DNA of 64,000 nt from Bacteroidaceae bacterium (GCA_017622815.1 JAGAQH010000037.1:1-64000), one strand, 5' to 3'. Shown: positions 34,624 to 47,149, counted from the first letter of the stretch. Numbers and translations are program-made. Notes: generated from the sequence alone by a model not told the origin.

Positions 34624-35862
34624 TTATTTGTGCGACAAAAGTATCTCTTCTATTTTATTGGCGGTTTTCTTTGTCACTTTGACGTTCCAGTTACCGCACT
34701 GTATCACCTCGTTGAGTTTCGGGAAACTTTGGTATTCGTTCAATATCCATCCGCCTACGGTCAGGTAGTCGTCGCTCTCGGGCAGGTCTATGTCCAGAAG
34801 GTCATTTGCCTTCTCTATCTCCATGCGTGCCGAGATGTGGTATTCTCCTGTGGGCAGTTGCTTGGCAATGTAGTTGTTGTTGTCGTGCTCGTCTTCTATG
34901 TCGCCGAAGATTTCTTCAACGAGGTCCTCAACGGTGACAATGCCTGATGTCCCGCCAAACTCGTCCACTACAACGGCAATGGATTTCTTTTGGCTCATGA
35001 GCGTGGAAAGCAGTTTCTGTGCCGACATAGTTTCCGGCACAATGGGAGTTTCTCGTATGCTGCGTGTCCAATCGTCGTTTGGTGCCAGATGGAACATTTC
35101 GCTGGAATGCAGGAAGCCTACGATGTCATCCAAGTCCTCCTTGTAGATGATAAGTTTTGACATCCCGCTGTCCGTGAACTGGCTGCGTATTTCTGCCAGT
35201 GTGGCGTCCATGCCCACGGCAACTATTTCGGTGCGTGGCACGATACAATCACGCACTTTTACATTGCGGAAATCCAAGGCGTTCTGGAAGATCTTCACTT
35301 CGTCTTCCAGCATGTCTTCGTTGTCGATATTGTCGATGTTGCTCTGTATCAAATGGTCAAGGTCGGCTTTACGGAAGCCTTCGTTCTCTTTTTCTTTTGG
35401 CACTCGCATGCCAAGCAGGAACAGCAGCATGTGGGACAATCCGCTGGTGAATTTGCTTATCGGCCAAAGCAGGATATAGAAGAGCATTGCGGGGAAAGCG
35501 CATACGCGAAGCATTCTGTTGGGGTTGATGCGGAAGAGCATCTTCGGAAGGAACTCGCCGGTAAACAGTACTATCAGGGTGCTGACGATGGTCTGCAGTA
35601 TCAGTCCTTCTATCAGTTTTGCCATTAAGATACCATATATTACCAGCGCGATATTGTTGCCCACCAGTATGGTTGAGATGAAATTGCTGGGGTGCTTGTA
35701 GAATATGTCTATGATACGTGACGTTATTCCGCCGTCTTCCCGTTCCATTTCAAAGCGCATCTTGTTGCTGGACACAAAGGCGATCTCTGTGCCGGAAAAG
35801 AAGGCGGAGAACATCAGTACTATAAATATCTCTATGAAGAGCGTGTTATATGTATCAGGCAT
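34624..35862 (-). CDS. CNNM/CBS/CorC_HlyC membrane protein (GldE-like)
   Basis: This 412-residue protein begins with a DUF21/CNNM membrane domain (FIVLMFSAFFSGTEIAFVSSNKMR; further helices to about 150). Two CBS domains follow (VRDCIVPRTEIVAVGMDATLAEI; TPIVPETMSAQKLLSTLMSQKKSIAVVVDEFGGTSGIVTVEDLVEEIFG), then a C-terminal CorC_HlyC transporter-associated domain (YLTVGGWILNE). Such proteins are linked to Mg2+/Co2+ transport, and in Bacteroidetes a related protein, GldE, is tied to gliding and secretion. The ATG lies 2 bp after the lptC stop, so it is part of that operon. Confidence 0.9.
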   Translation of the reverse strand: MPDTYNTLFIEIFIVLMFSAFFSGTEIAFVSSNKMRFEMEREDGGITSRIIDIFYKHPSNFISTILVGNNIALVIYGILMAKLIEGLILQTIVSTLIVLFTGEFLPKMLFRINPNRMLRVCAFPAMLFYILLWPISKFTSGLSHMLLFLLGMRVPKEKENEGFRKADLDHLIQSNIDNIDNEDMLEDEVKIFQNALDFRNVKVRDCIVPRTEIVAVGMDATLAEIRSQFTDSGMSKLIIYKEDLDDIVGFLHSSEMFHLAPNDDWTRSIRETPIVPETMSAQKLLSTLMSQKKSIAVVVDEFGGTSGIVTVEDLVEEIFGDIEDEHDNNNYIAKQLPTGEYHISARMEIEKANDLLDIDLPESDDYLTVGGWILNEYQSFPKLNEVIQCGNWNVKVTKKTANKIEEILLSHK

Positions 35863-35864
35863 GT

Positions 35865-36644
35865 CTATTTTTCTTTCTTGAAGTCAAATTTAGTCGGTGC
35901 AGGTGCCAGCACCTTTACTGGCGATGCATTGGGATTGCGTGGCTTTAGCGGCGTGTTTGCCAGTGTGTTTGCCGGTGGAACCGAGTGTGCGTTGGCACTT
36001 ATGGCTGATGTATCCGCATTTGTTGTCGAATCGGCAGGCGCCCCTGTTCCTCCATCCGCGTCCGACATGGGGAAGTCTCCCTTGGAGTTGGCTACAGAGT
36101 AGCGTGTCATCTGTTCGTTGCTGCGGAACTCCGTGCCTTCCAGGGTGCGTTCCGGGGTGATGATGGTCATGTAGGCATGGTTCCACATCTCGTGTTTGTT
36201 CAGGTCCCAAAAGAGTTCTTCAGTGTTGAACTTGGTTCCCTGCACATTGCGTATGCGTACTCTGCCACGCAGTTCCCATGTCCGTTGTTGGTGAAGGTAG
36301 GCCGTGTCCGCTTGGACGTAAAGGTCAACGTTCAGTTCCTCGTCCAGTCGCAGCATCAGAAGTCCCTTGACGAATTTCCATGTCGCCGCCTGGTCTGCTG
36401 GAGTGTATATGTCCCACTCTTCTGCCACCAGATGGTAACGGATTATTCCAGAGTCGGATATGAGTGTGCTGACCCCTACACTGTGCATGAACGGCAAGGA
36501 GTCTGAGGCCTTGACTTTTTGGGTGGGCTTGGCCTCTTCTGAGGAGCATGCGAGGAAGCATGGCAGTAAGAAGAAGCATCCCAGCCACCAGAGTGGCGAG
36601 ATGCGCAAGATGTTCGTATGACGTTGGGTACTGTCTGTGTCCAT
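35865..36644 (-). CDS. lptC: LPS export protein LptC, lipoprotein form
   Basis: This 259-residue protein has an N-terminal membrane/lipoprotein signal ending in lipobox FLACS (Cys33). The LptC beta-jellyroll follows (SLPFMHSVGVSTLISDSGIIRYHLVAEEWDIY, then LFWDLNKHEMW). LptC links the LptBFG transporter to the periplasmic LptA bridge that carries LPS to the outer membrane. About 65 C-terminal residues are low-complexity (Ala, Pro, Thr, Asn rich), ending in KFDFKKEK, and are probably disordered. It sits 6 bp after the OM barrel gene and 2 bp before the CorC-like gene. Confidence 0.85.
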   Translation of the reverse strand: MDTDSTQRHTNILRISPLWWLGCFFLLPCFLACSSEEAKPTQKVKASDSLPFMHSVGVSTLISDSGIIRYHLVAEEWDIYTPADQAATWKFVKGLLMLRLDEELNVDLYVQADTAYLHQQRTWELRGRVRIRNVQGTKFNTEELFWDLNKHEMWNHAYMTIITPERTLEGTEFRSNEQMTRYSVANSKGDFPMSDADGGTGAPADSTTNADTSAISANAHSVPPANTLANTPLKPRNPNASPVKVLAPAPTKFDFKKEK

Positions 36645-36650
36645 GTGGGA

Positions 36651-38033
36651 TTATTGAATCTTGAACTTCATGAACCAACGCTCGTTGAATGTGACGCCGA
36701 GATTCAGGACAAAATAGTTTTCGGTCACCAGGTTCTGTGCACTGGGTGAACGACGTAACCACTGCACACCGACGTTTACTATGGACTTTATACCCATGCG
36801 GCTGTTAATGTAATTGTTGAGAGGCAACCCTACGCCCAAGTTCACGCTAAATTCGCTCGGACCTTCGTGCATCGTCGCCAGTTTTCCTTCCCCTTGTGGG
36901 ATATTCATGTACGGGCTGCTGTATGAGAATCCCATACGATACTTTATCTTCTTGTAATAGCCTTTGGGTGCCAACGGATTGGGAGTATATTCCACACCTG
37001 CCTTCAGCATATAGTGGTTTTTGTACATCTTGTCCGTACTGGGGTAGGTGACGTTGTTGCCTGTCACTACCATGGCGGGGATACGGCAATCACCCCAGGT
37101 CTGATAGTGGTAGTCGGCAGAAACGATGAGGTTGTTCTTGTGCTGCCATGCTATGCCTCCGGCATAACTCATGGGTATGTCAAAGCCGTCCTTCTCTCCC
37201 TCAACGCGCAGAGTGTCGCCGCTTGTCATGAATCTGTACAGGAAGGCATCACCGTCAAACTTGTGTCCCAATCCCACGGTGGCGCCTAAAGTCAGCCAGT
37301 CTTGTGGGCTTACGCGGAAGGCATACTGTGCACCGAAGTCCAGTTTGTAGGTTATCACATCAGAATGCTGGATGAAGTTGAATCCGTCAAAGTTGTTGCT
37401 TGCAGAGTTGTCTACGGTGAACTGCTGCATCATGACGTGGTCGTATCCGCCCCACAGGATGCTGACATTTGTGCCTATGGAGAAGTTAGAGAACGGCTTC
37501 CATCCAAGGCCGACGAATACCTGGTTCAAGCCACCCTTGCCCTGGTAGTTGGTCGTGTTGCGTATCAGTTCTCCTGTTGTCTGGTCGCGGTAGGCTTCAT
37601 CGTTTGTGGTGGTGTAATTGTATCCGATGGTGCTGTAGGGCTTGAAGCCGAATGACAGGCCCAGGTTCTTGCGCAGTCTCAGGCCTGCGGCAATGTAGTC
37701 GAAACTGGCGTTGTTCACGTTTACGCCGCTACCGGACATGCTCATGCGCCCGAAATGTCCAGACATGCCGAGATCCAGGATGAAACTTAGGGAGTCAATG
37801 TGCGCGTATGAAGCCGGGTTCATCGTGTTGAGCTTGCTGCCGGACGGCAGTGCCACGCCCACACCTCCCATGGCTTTGTTCCAACCTTGCGACTGGTCGT
37901 TGAGCAGTCCCAGGCCAAAGCGTGAATAGGAGGAGTTGCTGCCACCGTTTTGTGAATGTACATGTACGCAGCACAAGGTTGCTGCAATTGCTATGATGAA
38001 GCGGGCGGTTCGGATTATTCTAATGTTGTTCAA
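36651..38033 (-). CDS. Outer-membrane beta-barrel protein (FadL/PorV-like)
   Basis: The protein has about 460 residues. A hydrophobic leader (FIIAIAATLCCVHVHS) is followed by YSRFGLGLLNDQSQGWNKAMGGVGVAL and NTMNPASYAHIDSLSFILDLG, the usual start of Bacteroidetes OmpP1/FadL-like barrels. Repeated aromatic strands continue to the C-terminus (ERWFMKFKI). It may transport hydrophobic compounds or serve outer-membrane assembly. No ATG is available near the start. A -7 box at 38058-38065 overlaps the first possible TTG (38060), so the TTG at 38033 is preferred; this is a judgement. It heads the lptC operon. Confidence 0.8.
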   Translation of the reverse strand: MNNIRIIRTARFIIAIAATLCCVHVHSQNGGSNSSYSRFGLGLLNDQSQGWNKAMGGVGVALPSGSKLNTMNPASYAHIDSLSFILDLGMSGHFGRMSMSGSGVNVNNASFDYIAAGLRLRKNLGLSFGFKPYSTIGYNYTTTNDEAYRDQTTGELIRNTTNYQGKGGLNQVFVGLGWKPFSNFSIGTNVSILWGGYDHVMMQQFTVDNSASNNFDGFNFIQHSDVITYKLDFGAQYAFRVSPQDWLTLGATVGLGHKFDGDAFLYRFMTSGDTLRVEGEKDGFDIPMSYAGGIAWQHKNNLIVSADYHYQTWGDCRIPAMVVTGNNVTYPSTDKMYKNHYMLKAGVEYTPNPLAPKGYYKKIKYRMGFSYSSPYMNIPQGEGKLATMHEGPSEFSVNLGVGLPLNNYINSRMGIKSIVNVGVQWLRRSPSAQNLVTENYFVLNLGVTFNERWFMKFKIQ

Positions 38034-38057
38034 GGGTGTGTAGTTTTTGTGCGTGTG

Positions 38058-38065
38058 CAAAGGTA
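38058..38065 (-). promoter_or_regulatory. -7 box of the barrel-lptC-corC operon
   Basis: CAAAGGTA on the plus strand is TACCTTTG on the minus. It fixes the transcription start near 38051 and rules out a start codon at 38060. Confidence 0.6.
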
Positions 38066-38171
38066 AGATAAAACTTTTAAACGACCAAAGACGCCTGTCC
38101 TTATTTGGTGACGTTACACCTAATTTAATATATATTTACTGGGACTGGGGTCAAATACAGTTTATTTTTGC

Positions 38172-38179
38172 TATCTTTG
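38172..38179 (+). promoter_or_regulatory. -7 box directly before the DUF4105 gene
   Basis: TATCTTTG ends only 7 bp before the ATG at 38187. The transcript would begin at or within a few bases of the start codon, so the mRNA may be leaderless. Confidence 0.6.
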
Positions 38180-38186
38180 CGCCCGA

Positions 38187-39419
38187 ATGAAACGTATACT
38201 GCTCACCATAGCATTAGTCTTTGGCCTTCTGCCTCTGTATGCTGCGGACAATTCCGGAGACATCAGGGTCAGTGTGCTTACGTGCTCTCCCGGTCAGGAG
38301 GTCTATTCCCTTTATGGGCATACGGCCATTCGTGTTCAGGATATGGGCCGGGGGACTGACCACGTATTCAACTATGGAGTCTTTGACTTCAATACCGAGC
38401 ATTTCGTATGGAAGTTCGTGCTTGGCGAAACGGACTATATCTGCATGGCTGTACCCTGGGAATTCTTTGTCCGTGAATACGAGGCACGGGGCAGCAGTGT
38501 GGTCGCCCAAGTATTGAACCTTACCGACTCCGAGGCCACTCGCGTGAGGGATTATCTCTACAGGAATATCCAGAAGGAGAACTGCGTCTACAGATACAAC
38601 TTCCTTACGAACAACTGCACGACCCGTGTGATGGATTGTGTGGACTCTTGTGTCGAGGGCAATATCGTGTACTCGTGGAATGAGGAGCCTCGTACCTATC
38701 GCCAGATACTACACGAGTATACCACAGACTTTCCGTGGACTCAGGAGGGCAACGACCTTCTGCTTGGTGCCGATGTGGATACCGTGTTGTCATACCGTGC
38801 CAAATGCTTTATTCCGGAATATTACATGGGGGCATTGGATGGCGCTGTGGTGCGCAACGAGTTTCAGGACACACGCAACCTTGTCTTGGAAACACAAACC
38901 CTAGTTCCCCTTAACCGGGCAAAAGCCGGTGCGCAGTCACATTTCCCCCTGTCTCCTGCAGAGTTCGGGTGGCTTGCTCTTGCCATAGGTCTCATCATAA
39001 TGGCCCTGGAGTTCATGACGCGCAGGATGTTCTGGCTTTTGGATGTGCTCTTGATGCTGGCACACGGTTTGGCCGGATGCATCATCCTGTTCGTGTTCCT
39101 GTTTTCCTCGCATCCGACTCTGGACAGCAACTGGCTCGTGGGAATCCTTAACCCCTTGCCCCTGGTTGCCTTGCCCTTTGTGGTAAGGGCAGCATGGCGT
39201 GATTCCCGTACCTTGTGGCACCACTTTATGGCCGCATGGCTTGCCTTGTTCCTGTTGTTTATGCCATGGATGCCGCAACAGATGTGTGTGCTTGCCGTGC
39301 CGGTACTGGCCACTTTGCTGAGCAGACAGATTTCCTATATATTGCACTACGGCCGCCCTCGTGCGACAAAGTCTTCCAAGGGCCGCTCCCGTAGATACAC
39401 GTCAAGAAGAAAGAGATGA
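38187..39419 (+). CDS. DUF4105 membrane protein
   Basis: This 410-residue protein has a signal peptide (ILLTIALVFGLLPLYA). An extracytoplasmic DUF4105 domain follows, with VLTCSPGQEVYSLYGHTAIRV, FNYGVFDFNTEHFVWKFVLG and YNFLTNNCTTRVMDCVD. The YGHTA His and NNCTTR Cys have the spacing of a permuted NlpC/P60-like hydrolase. Four or five membrane helices follow (about 255-385), then a basic tail rich in Arg, Lys and Ser. Activity is unproven. It overlaps the next gene by 4 bp. Confidence 0.88.
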   Translation: MKRILLTIALVFGLLPLYAADNSGDIRVSVLTCSPGQEVYSLYGHTAIRVQDMGRGTDHVFNYGVFDFNTEHFVWKFVLGETDYICMAVPWEFFVREYEARGSSVVAQVLNLTDSEATRVRDYLYRNIQKENCVYRYNFLTNNCTTRVMDCVDSCVEGNIVYSWNEEPRTYRQILHEYTTDFPWTQEGNDLLLGADVDTVLSYRAKCFIPEYYMGALDGAVVRNEFQDTRNLVLETQTLVPLNRAKAGAQSHFPLSPAEFGWLALAIGLIIMALEFMTRRMFWLLDVLLMLAHGLAGCIILFVFLFSSHPTLDSNWLVGILNPLPLVALPFVVRAAWRDSRTLWHHFMAAWLALFLLFMPWMPQQMCVLAVPVLATLLSRQISYILHYGRPRATKSSKGRSRRYTSRRKR

Positions 39420-41026
39420 AACCGTTTTCTACATATAACAGACTGTTCACCACTTTGGCTGTGCTCTTCTCCATTTACGGAGCAGAGGCACAGACGGCAC
39501 CGGCCTTGCCCCGTCTGGTCGTCAATGTCATGATAGACCAGTTGCGTTCGGACTATATGGAGGCATTCTTCCCGCTTTATGGCGATCGTGGCTTCCGTCG
39601 TCTTATGCAGGAGGGATGCATGTACACAAATGCCGAGTACCCCTTTGCACGCCCCGACCGTGCCAGTGCAACCGCCTGTCTGCATAGCGGCACCACTCCT
39701 TACGACAATGGCATTCCTGCCGAGCGCTGGCTCGACCGCCAGAGTCTGCGTCCCATATATTGCGTGGACGACAAGAACTATCAGGGACATCTTACTGCCG
39801 AGAACTCCTCTCCCTTGTATCTGGGCGTTTCCACAATCGGTGATGAACTGAAGGTTGCCACAGAGGGCAAGGGCATAGTGCTGAGTATCTCCCCTTTCCG
39901 CGACGCGGCAATACTCTCTGCCGGTCATGCCGCCGATGCATGTTTCTGGATTAACGACCTTACCGGCCAATGGTGCTCCACTTCATATTATGGCGAGTTC
40001 CCGTCATGGGCATTGACCTATAGCAGATACAATTCCCTGCAGAGCCGTATAGGAGACATCACGTGGACCCCCTCCAACGAAGTGGTAGGCAATTTCAGTT
40101 ACTTTGTGTCCGGAGGCATGAAGAGCCCGTTCTCCCACAATTTCAAGGGACAGCGTGCCTATCGCGAGTTCAAGGCCAGTGGTATGGTCAACGAGGAGGT
40201 AAACCGCTTCGCCTCTCACTGTATCACATCCTCGGGCATGGGACTGGATGCCGTTACCGACATGCTTTCGGTTACCTATTATGCAGGTACCTATGACCAC
40301 CGCTCGGTTACGGAGTGTCCTATGGAACTGCAGGATACCTACGTGCGTCTTGACCGCGCTCTTGGCCAACTTTTCGACGACGTGGAGAAGCGAGTGGGCA
40401 AGGGTAGGGCACTTTTCGTAGTAACCGGTACCGGTTATTGCGAGGAACCCGTTTCCGACAACCTGTCAAAATACCGTATCCCCTCCGGCACCTTCGACAT
40501 GCATCGTGTAGAGATGCTGCTGAACATATATCTCATTGCCGTGTACGGCCAGGGACAATGGGTGGAAAGCAGCCTCGGCAACGAAATATATCTCAACCGC
40601 AAACTCATCGAGCAGCGCAACGTGAACATGACGGAACTGCTGGACATGAGTTCTGCCTTCATTATCCAACTGGCCGGTGTCAAGGACGTGTACACCAGCC
40701 AGCGCCTTTCACTCGGAGCGTGGACACCGGGCATTTCCAAACTGCGCAATGCCTATAATCCGCACCGTTCAGGCGACATTATGATACAGATTGCTCCGGG
40801 ATGGTCCGTTGCTGGTGTAAACAGTACTCCGGGAGCCGTCAAGGAGAACGTTTCCAGGGAGAGTTATGTCGCCTTCCCCCTCTTCTTCATGGGCACAGGC
40901 TTTGATGCATGCAGGGTGGAAACACCGGTCACCGTAGACCACGTGGCACCTACCGTAGCTAAGGTGTTGCGCATACGCTCGCCCAACGGATGCGGCCAGC
41001 CGCCTCTGACCAAGGTGACTCCATAG
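39416..41026 (+). CDS. Alkaline-phosphatase-superfamily protein with degenerate metal site
   Basis: This 536-residue protein has a signal peptide (TTLAVLFSIYGAEAQ). It follows the PafA-like alkaline phosphatase plan: LVVNVMIDQLRSDYMEAFFPLYGDRGFRRLMQEG, SGTTPYDNGIPAERW, and QDTYVRLDRALGQLF. The first metal ligand (Asp41) remains. The SxTDYxGH-type site reads SVTYYAGT (about 285-292), and the TADHG-type site reads TGTGY (337-341), so the other Asp/His ligands appear missing. The usual nucleophile Thr region is also altered (FARPDRASATA). It is likely a non-catalytic or differently working homologue in the periplasm. It is coupled to the DUF4105 gene and lies 80 bp before secA. Confidence 0.8.
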   Translation: MKPFSTYNRLFTTLAVLFSIYGAEAQTAPALPRLVVNVMIDQLRSDYMEAFFPLYGDRGFRRLMQEGCMYTNAEYPFARPDRASATACLHSGTTPYDNGIPAERWLDRQSLRPIYCVDDKNYQGHLTAENSSPLYLGVSTIGDELKVATEGKGIVLSISPFRDAAILSAGHAADACFWINDLTGQWCSTSYYGEFPSWALTYSRYNSLQSRIGDITWTPSNEVVGNFSYFVSGGMKSPFSHNFKGQRAYREFKASGMVNEEVNRFASHCITSSGMGLDAVTDMLSVTYYAGTYDHRSVTECPMELQDTYVRLDRALGQLFDDVEKRVGKGRALFVVTGTGYCEEPVSDNLSKYRIPSGTFDMHRVEMLLNIYLIAVYGQGQWVESSLGNEIYLNRKLIEQRNVNMTELLDMSSAFIIQLAGVKDVYTSQRLSLGAWTPGISKLRNAYNPHRSGDIMIQIAPGWSVAGVNSTPGAVKENVSRESYVAFPLFFMGTGFDACRVETPVTVDHVAPTVAKVLRIRSPNGCGQPPLTKVTP

Positions 41027-41106
41027 GCCCGACAACCGTCATCCGGACATACAGGTCATCCGGGAACACATCATATAACCCAACACAGAAATAAAACATA
41101 ACACAA

Positions 41107-44424
<3,318 letters not shown>

Positions 44425-44430
44425 GCGAAC

Positions 44431-44490
44431 TGAAAACGGAAATCGGAAAACTCAGATTACTCCAAACAAGTTTTCCGTTTTCCGTTTTCA
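44431..44490. repeat. Inverted heptamer repeats forming a hairpin after secA
   Basis: CGGAAAA-type units (44431-44452) and CGTTTTC-type units (44469-44490) are nearly perfect complements, giving a 22-bp stem with one mismatch and a 16-nt loop. It begins 6 bp past the secA stop and probably ends transcription. The sequence is the same heptamer family as at 17893, 22725 and 62986. Confidence 0.85.
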
Positions 44491-44521
44491 CATTTCCGTT
44501 TAACCTAAACCACACATAACC

Positions 44522-44959
44522 ATGATTACACCCGAAAAGCAAATCCAGCGTGCTCTGCGTCATGTGGCAGAACGCTTTCCGCAAGGCAGTGAGCCTGTAC
44601 TGACGGACATCATTGTGCGTGTTTTCCCCCATAGCGGTGAGGTGAAGTTCTATGACGATGAGGAAAGGGAACTCATGCGCATCGTCATACCGGAGTGGAT
44701 ACACGGTTCACGCGATGCGGACTTCTACCAGAAGGTGATTCCTGTACTGAGCCAGGCCATCAGCGAGGTGCGGACAGAGGTGGTGGACAGTATGTCGCTA
44801 CTCCGTCCCTACACCTTTGTCATGCAGGACGAAGACGGTGAAACCCTGACCGACCTATATATTGTGGACGACCAGGAAACGGTAATTATCTCCGGAAACC
44901 TGCTTGAGGGCGTGGACGAGGATTTGGACACCTTCTTCAAGCAGTTGATGGAGGAATAG
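44522..44959 (+). CDS. Conserved hypothetical cytoplasmic protein
   Basis: This 145-residue acidic protein has no signal peptide or membrane helix. I do not recognise a family. It begins with MITPEKQIQRALRHVAERFP and has alternating strand-helix character (LTDIIVRVFPHSGEVKFYDDEE, YTFVMQDEDGETLTDLYIVDD). A clear ATG lies after the secA hairpin. No paralogue is seen in the window. The gene is probably real from its composition and codon use. Confidence 0.7.
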   Translation: MITPEKQIQRALRHVAERFPQGSEPVLTDIIVRVFPHSGEVKFYDDEERELMRIVIPEWIHGSRDADFYQKVIPVLSQAISEVRTEVVDSMSLLRPYTFVMQDEDGETLTDLYIVDDQETVIISGNLLEGVDEDLDTFFKQLMEE

Positions 44960-45319
44960 CCTTCTGCCTTTTTCCTGTTGACACTTAAATCCATAGGTCA
45001 GGAAAAATATTGATATGCTCCTTGGGTCGCATGCACGCACAGGATGTGGCGGGGGAAATGTACCCGGATATTCTGTGGGAATGGCTAAGGTGCTGAATAT
45101 GAAGGGTGTGGGTTTCCTGTGGGGCGTGTCTTTGTTTCTCATTGATGCCCTTTGCTTGTCCTCATTGAGAACAGACGCGTGTTCTCAATGGTGACAGGCT
45201 CGTGTTCTCGTGAGGACGCGTGCGTGTCGTCGGGGAGAACGGAACGCGGCATCGGCAGGGCTGGTGTTTCATTGCCGGTAAGGATGGAAAAATGCCGACA
45301 TGAGAACCTATATTCATGT
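44960..45319. other. Gene-free spacer with imperfect short repeats
   Basis: At about 45158-45235 several copies of GTTCTC/GAGAAC-type words with GACGCGTG cores recur (TGAGAACAGACGCGTG, GTGTTCTCAATGGTGACAGG), giving weak self-complementarity. The style resembles the GTGACAA repeats at 22868-22930. No gene is seen. Confidence 0.5.
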
Positions 45320-45372
45320 CCCTATACACAAAGGGCATCCGCAACATGAGCGGATGCCCTTTGTGTATAGGG
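45320..45372. terminator. Perfect 23-bp hairpin
   Basis: A perfect stem (45320-45342 with 45350-45372) with a 7-nt loop lies 43 bp past the stop of the minus-strand DUF4923 gene. The loop side contains GCATCCGC/GCGGATGC. It could end transcription from both sides. Confidence 0.85.
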
Positions 45373-45415
45373 TAGTGTCGTGTTGCCCTACCGGCAACGC
45401 AGATTGTACGCTGTG

Positions 45416-46135
45416 TTATTTCTCCAGAGTCAGGCCGAGGTACATGCCGTCCACCTTGTCTGCCAGACCGGCAACGGTAGAGATGGCGGAACTGTTGGAA
45501 ACCTTGCCGGCAGCGGAAATGATCTTGGACAGGAAGTCCACGAGCTTGTCGGCCTTGAAGGAAAGTTGCAGGCTGGTCAGACCTACCTTGCAGTTCATCT
45601 TGAAGGTGGTGTACTTGCCCAGTTTGCTTGAGGTTGAGTATTTGCTCAGTGCGCTGCTTCCAAGCTTGATGGTAAGGTCGCTGTCGGCGATGCTCCATTG
45701 GATGGGGATGTTCTTCTTGGAGTATGTTACGGTACCGGTGCCGTCTTCCTTAAAGACGATCTTTACTTTGCCGGCAGTGAAACCGATCTTGTCCAGATAG
45801 GTCTGCAACTTCTTCTCGGCTGCCTTGCCTGCTGCCATGCCGCCTACGTTGGTGAGCATGTTCTCGCTCTCGAAAACAACGGCAGGCTGCTTGTAGTTCC
45901 ATGTGCCGATAAGGCTGGTTTCGCTGACCTTGCCCTTGCCCAGCAGACCGGCAACGAAGTCGCCTACACTGCTCAGACCGCTCAGGGCGCTCTGTGCCTT
46001 TTGGGCAGCGTCGCTTTGTGATGAAGACTGTTCGGTGTTTGAAGACTTCTTGAACAGGTCCAGAAGACTCTGTGCATGGCTCTGTGCCGCATTGAATGCA
46101 AGCATGGCCGCAAGAATGATGAGTGTCTTTTTCAT
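45416..46135 (-). CDS. DUF4923 exported protein
   Basis: This 239-residue protein has a signal peptide (ILAAMLAFNAAQSHA). A Ser/Gln/Ala-rich linker follows, then a DUF4923 beta domain: LIGTWNYKQPAVVFESENMLTNVGGMAAGKAAEKKL, VKIVFKEDGTGTVTYSKK, IPIQWSIADSDLTIKLG. The repeated 'GTW...F..DGTG...W' layout recalls lipocalin-like folds. It is expected in the periplasm or outer membrane. No function is known to me. The neighbouring membrane protein gene lies 11 bp upstream on the same strand, so they form an operon. Confidence 0.85.
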   Translation of the reverse strand: MKKTLIILAAMLAFNAAQSHAQSLLDLFKKSSNTEQSSSQSDAAQKAQSALSGLSSVGDFVAGLLGKGKVSETSLIGTWNYKQPAVVFESENMLTNVGGMAAGKAAEKKLQTYLDKIGFTAGKVKIVFKEDGTGTVTYSKKNIPIQWSIADSDLTIKLGSSALSKYSTSSKLGKYTTFKMNCKVGLTSLQLSFKADKLVDFLSKIISAAGKVSNSSAISTVAGLADKVDGMYLGLTLEK

Positions 46136-46146
46136 AATCTTTGTCG

Positions 46147-47127
46147 TTATATTGTAGTTAGTTGTATTATCAGTATGGGCAGTGTCAGCGTGACGAGTGT
46201 CAGCAACTGTGCCATCGGCGAGCCAACCTTTCCCTTAGGCGCAAGCATGAGCAGTGCGGGGTATATGAGCAGTGCAACGGCCAGTGTCCATCCCATGAGT
46301 CTTTGCCACGACAGTGTGCCCATGGCCACGGGTAGGGACATAATGGCTATGCCTGGCAGAAGCATGAGCAGTGCGGCTATGTACTTGGCCCTGTACACGG
46401 CACGGAGGTTGTGCAGGCGTATATGGAGCAGGGACATGTATGGTTGCTCGTATCCAAGCCTTGCGGTGAGTAGAGGCAGGGTGGGGAAGGTGAGTGTGTG
46501 CAGGACTGTAAAGTCGGTGTATGCCTCCACGTCCATCGCTATGCTTATGCCTGTGAGCATGAGCGAGGATATGAGTCCGTTCCTTATCTTCTTTCTCAGC
46601 GCGGGATGGCGCAGGCGTATCTTCATCTCGCATGAGAGGAAGGCACCTTTGTCCAGTATATGGGGCAGGCGGTGCTGTGTTTCCTTGCCTTGGGTGAAGT
46701 GCAGGTAGACATGCCAGCATGCCAGATACACGTATCCGCTCAGTATGAAGAAGCCGAGAAGCCACCATTGTGGCCATAGCGCCGGCAACCATATGAAATT
46801 GAGGGGTGTGAAGAGCATCCGCAGAAGATAGGCAGCAAGCACATGCCGGTGTCTGACGGGCAGAAGCCTGTATTGGTGTGCATTGTATGCCGGTGTGCTC
46901 TGGCTGAACCACCTCATTACCTGGTCGGCCACGAGCAGTAGGGGCAGATTTTCCACGATGCTTATCCCCGATGCTTCCAATGTGCGTGGCAGAGCCAGTG
47001 CCATGCTTGTCCAAAGAACTATTTTCAGGCTCCAGACGATGATGTCGCGGGAGAAATGCATACTGCGCCGTTCACGAAGGTATTCGTGTCGGCACAGTTC
47101 TGCTATGTTTCTCGGTGCGTTGTTCAT
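46147..47127 (-). CDS. Multi-pass membrane protein of unknown function
   Basis: This 326-residue protein starts at the ATG at 47127; seven extra in-frame codons lie upstream. It has roughly eight hydrophobic segments (e.g. VLWTSMALALPRTL, MLFTPLNFIWLPALWPQWWLLGFFILSGYVYLACW, LLMLLPGIAIMSLPVAM and the terminal LLTLVTLTLPILIIQL). The overall look resembles ABC-exporter-like permeases of the DUF5687 kind, but no ATPase gene is adjacent. I would not assign a substrate. It is co-oriented with DUF4923. Confidence 0.6.
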   Translation of the reverse strand: MNNAPRNIAELCRHEYLRERRSMHFSRDIIVWSLKIVLWTSMALALPRTLEASGISIVENLPLLLVADQVMRWFSQSTPAYNAHQYRLLPVRHRHVLAAYLLRMLFTPLNFIWLPALWPQWWLLGFFILSGYVYLACWHVYLHFTQGKETQHRLPHILDKGAFLSCEMKIRLRHPALRKKIRNGLISSLMLTGISIAMDVEAYTDFTVLHTLTFPTLPLLTARLGYEQPYMSLLHIRLHNLRAVYRAKYIAALLMLLPGIAIMSLPVAMGTLSWQRLMGWTLAVALLIYPALLMLAPKGKVGSPMAQLLTLVTLTLPILIIQLTTI

Positions 47128-47149
47128 CTTTACGATCGGAAACTGCAAG

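Noticed and set aside
46076..46708. 210-codon plus-strand frame
   Set aside because: Antisense to the membrane protein gene and rich in Ser, Met and Arg, as expected from the reverse of hydrophobic codons.
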